Assembly (NCBI GenBank): GCA_020847355.1
Contig: JADLCG010000149.1
Span: forward strand, 1 to 35,814
Source of the DNA: Anaerolineales bacterium
GTDB lineage: Bacteria; Chloroflexota; Anaerolineae; Anaerolineales; Villigracilaceae
DNA: 35,814 nucleotides
Direction: 5' to 3'
Shown: in pieces, positions 33,932 to 35,814 of the stretch
Layout of the letters: the number at the start of each line of letters is the position of its first letter
Numbering within the stretch: position 1 is the first letter of the stretch
Translations under genes and position numbers: made by a program
Notes under the pieces: generated by a model
What the model was told of the DNA's origin: nothing
What the model saw: only the letters and a program-made list of their open reading frames with translations
Databases searched by the model: none

Positions 33932-35814
33932 TTATCTGCGGTCTCTTCCGCCGCCGCGCCGATCTCGATCGCCGCCACGGTTGAAGCCGCCTTTATCCCC
34001 ATTGCGCCCGCCGTTGCGATTGCCGCCGCCTCGTCCGCCTTTATCTTTTTCTTTGGCTTCTTCGGCAGTCCAGCCTTCGAGAACTGCCTGACGTGACAAA
34101 CGCACCTTGCCTTGCGGATCAACATCCGTCACCATGACGGTCAATTCATCGCCCAGCGCGCAAACATCTTCCACTTTTTCAACGCGCTCGCTGGCAAGTT
34201 GGGAAATGTGTACGAGTCCGTCCATGCCCGGCAAAATATTGACAAACGCGCCAAAGGCTTCAATGCGCACCACTTTGCCCGTGTAAATATTTCCAACTAC
34301 GGCGCTTTCGCCAAGCCCTTCAATGCGTTCTTGCGCGATCTTTGCGCCAACGCCATCAACGGAGGCAATATACACTGTGCCGTCATCTTGAATGTCAATC
34401 GTTGCGCCAGTTTCTTCTTGCAAAGCGCGGATGTTTTTACCGCCGGGTCCGATCAATGCGCCAATTTTATCTACAGGAATTTTCACAGTGATAATGCGTG
34501 GAGCGTGTGGTTTTAATTCAGGGCGCGCTTGCGGAAGCACGGCTAACATTTTTTCCATAATTTCCATGCGGGCGCTATGCGCTTGCGCTAAGGCTTCTTT
34601 CATCATTTGCGCGCTCAAGCCGGAAATTTTTATATCCATTTGCAAAGCGGTGATGCCTGCCGCTGTGCCAGCTACTTTGAAATCCATATCGCCTAAATGA
34701 TCTTCAGTGCCTTGAATATCGGTCAAAATTTGGTAGCGACCATCCGTCCCTGTGATCAATCCCATAGCGATGCCAGCCACAGGCGCTTTGATCGGCACGC
34801 CTGCATCCATCAGCGCCAATGTGGAGCCGCATACCGAGCCCATTGACGTAGAGCCGTTTGAGGATAAAGCTTCAGAGACGACGCGAATGGCATACGGGAA
34901 TGATTCTTCGGCTGGGATGACGGGTTCTAGCGCTCGTTCTGCTAACGCCCCATGCCCGACCTCGCGCCTGCTCTGCCCACGCAGGGGTTTTGCCTCGCCC
35001 GTAGAAAAAGGCGGGAAGTTATAGTGGTGCATGTAGCGTTTGGTTTTGATCGGGGATAAGTTATCTAGCTCTTGCGCTTCGCCTAAAGTGGCTAAGGTTG
35101 CAAAAGATAAAATTTGAGTCTCGCCGCGAGTGAATAAACCTGTGCCATGCGCGCGCGGGGATACGCCAACATCGCACCAGATCGGGCGAATTTGAGTCGG
35201 CGTTCGTCCATCCGGGCGTTTGCCGGCGCTGAGGATTCTTTCACGGACGACATCCATCTCAGCCAATTCAAAAGCTTCTCGGAATGAAGCAACTGTCAGG
35301 TAGGCTGAAGCGTCTGCCCCGGCAGGAACAGTGCACAACTCGGCTTCGGCTTCTTCTTTGATTTTCGCCATGCCGGTATAGAATTCCACTTTGGAAAGCG
35401 GTTTATCCAGCAATTCATTCATCAAGCCGCTCACGCGCTCGAAAACTTTTTGCTTAACTTCATCGGTTGGGATGTAAAGCTTAACTTCGCGCTTGGGTTT
35501 GCCGATTTCTTTGGCAATTTGATTTTGTAATTCAACAATGGGTTGAATGGATTGATGACCTAAATCCAAAGCCTGCGCCATCACGTCTTCTGGAATTTCA
35601 TTGGCGCCACATTCCACCATGAGGATGGCGTCTTTTGTGCCAGCCAGCCTTAAATCTAAATCTGAAATTTCCATTTCAGCGAAAGTTGGGTTGACGACGA
35701 ATTCGCCATTCACGCGCCCGATACGCACCGCGCCCACTGGACCGCCCCACGGAATATCTGAAATCATAATCGCGGTAGAGGCGGCATTGATCGCTAAAAT
35801 ATCCAGCGGATTGA
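33932..35814 (-). CDS. pnp: Polyribonucleotide nucleotidyltransferase (PNPase), 5' end beyond the window; Arg/Gly-rich C-terminal tail
   Basis: Frame is open upstream of 35767 (...[38 protein letters not shown]), RNase PH domains, KH ([26 protein letters not shown]), S1 ([27 protein letters not shown]), tail [35 protein letters not shown]. Confidence 0.96.
   Translation of the reverse strand, partial: NPLDILAINAASTAIMISDIPWGGPVGAVRIGRVNGEFVVNPTFAEMEISDLDLRLAGTKDAILMVECGANEIPEDVMAQALDLGHQSIQPIVELQNQIAKEIGKPKREVKLYIPTDEVKQKVFERVSGLMNELLDKPLSKVEFYTGMAKIKEEAEAELCTVPAGADASAYLTVASFREAFELAEMDVVRERILSAGKRPDGRTPTQIRPIWCDVGVSPRAHGTGLFTRGETQILSFATLATLGEAQELDNLSPIKTKRYMHHYNFPPFSTGEAKPLRGQSRREVGHGALAERALEPVIPAEESFPYAIRVVSEALSSNGSTSMGSVCGSTLALMDAGVPIKAPVAGIAMGLITGTDGRYQILTDIQGTEDHLGDMDFKVAGTAAGITALQMDIKISGLSAQMMKEALAQAHSARMEIMEKMLAVLPQARPELKPHAPRIITVKIPVDKIGALIGPGGKNIRALQEETGATIDIQDDGTVYIASVDGVGAKIAQERIEGLGESAVVGNIYTGKVVRIEAFGAFVNILPGMDGLVHISQLASERVEKVEDVCALGDELTVMVTDVDPQGKVRLSRQAVLEGWTAEEAKEKDKGGRGGGNRNGGRNGDKGGFNRGGDRDRRGGGRDRR

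Noticed and set aside
1-35814. tRNA, rRNA, CRISPR arrays, transposases, integrases, phage or defence genes
   Set aside because: Looked for T-loop-like motifs, regularly spaced repeats and recognisable recombinase or nuclease proteins; none seen. tRNAscan-SE and CRISPR finders would be needed to confirm.

Overview
The window looks like a chromosomal segment of a Chloroflexota (probably Anaerolineae-like) bacterium. That placement is an inference from gene content, the many Pro/Thr-rich (TPTATPT-type) secreted linkers and protein similarity recalled from memory. No search was run. About 30 real CDSs are supported. Housekeeping genes: rpsF-ssb-rpsR, smc, rnc, secG and pnp (5' truncated by the window edge). 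Transport genes: an ABC sugar importer (binding protein plus two permeases) with a UroD-family methyltransferase-like gene, an orphan family-5 binding protein, and an MFS transporter next to a CtlX-like amidinotransferase-fold hydrolase. Signalling: a histidine kinase with two membrane modules followed by a receiver-only response regulator. Surface genes: a cassette at the left edge containing a cohesin+dockerin protein, a membrane-anchored cohesin-like protein and an M23 peptidase that the ORF track missed because it runs off the edge. No tRNA, rRNA, CRISPR array or transposase was seen. Main items for follow-up: (1) the cohesin/dockerin/M23 surface cassette, with a perfect intercistronic hairpin and a palindromic-type motif at its promoter; (2) an exactly symmetric palindromic -10 element (CAATTATAATTG) predicted to drive two divergent leaderless genes; (3) mutually exclusive hairpins that could sequester the Shine-Dalgarno of rnc; (4) a Pro/Thr linker inserted inside a parvulin-type chaperone/isomerase; (5) a UroD-like gene coupled to a sugar importer.
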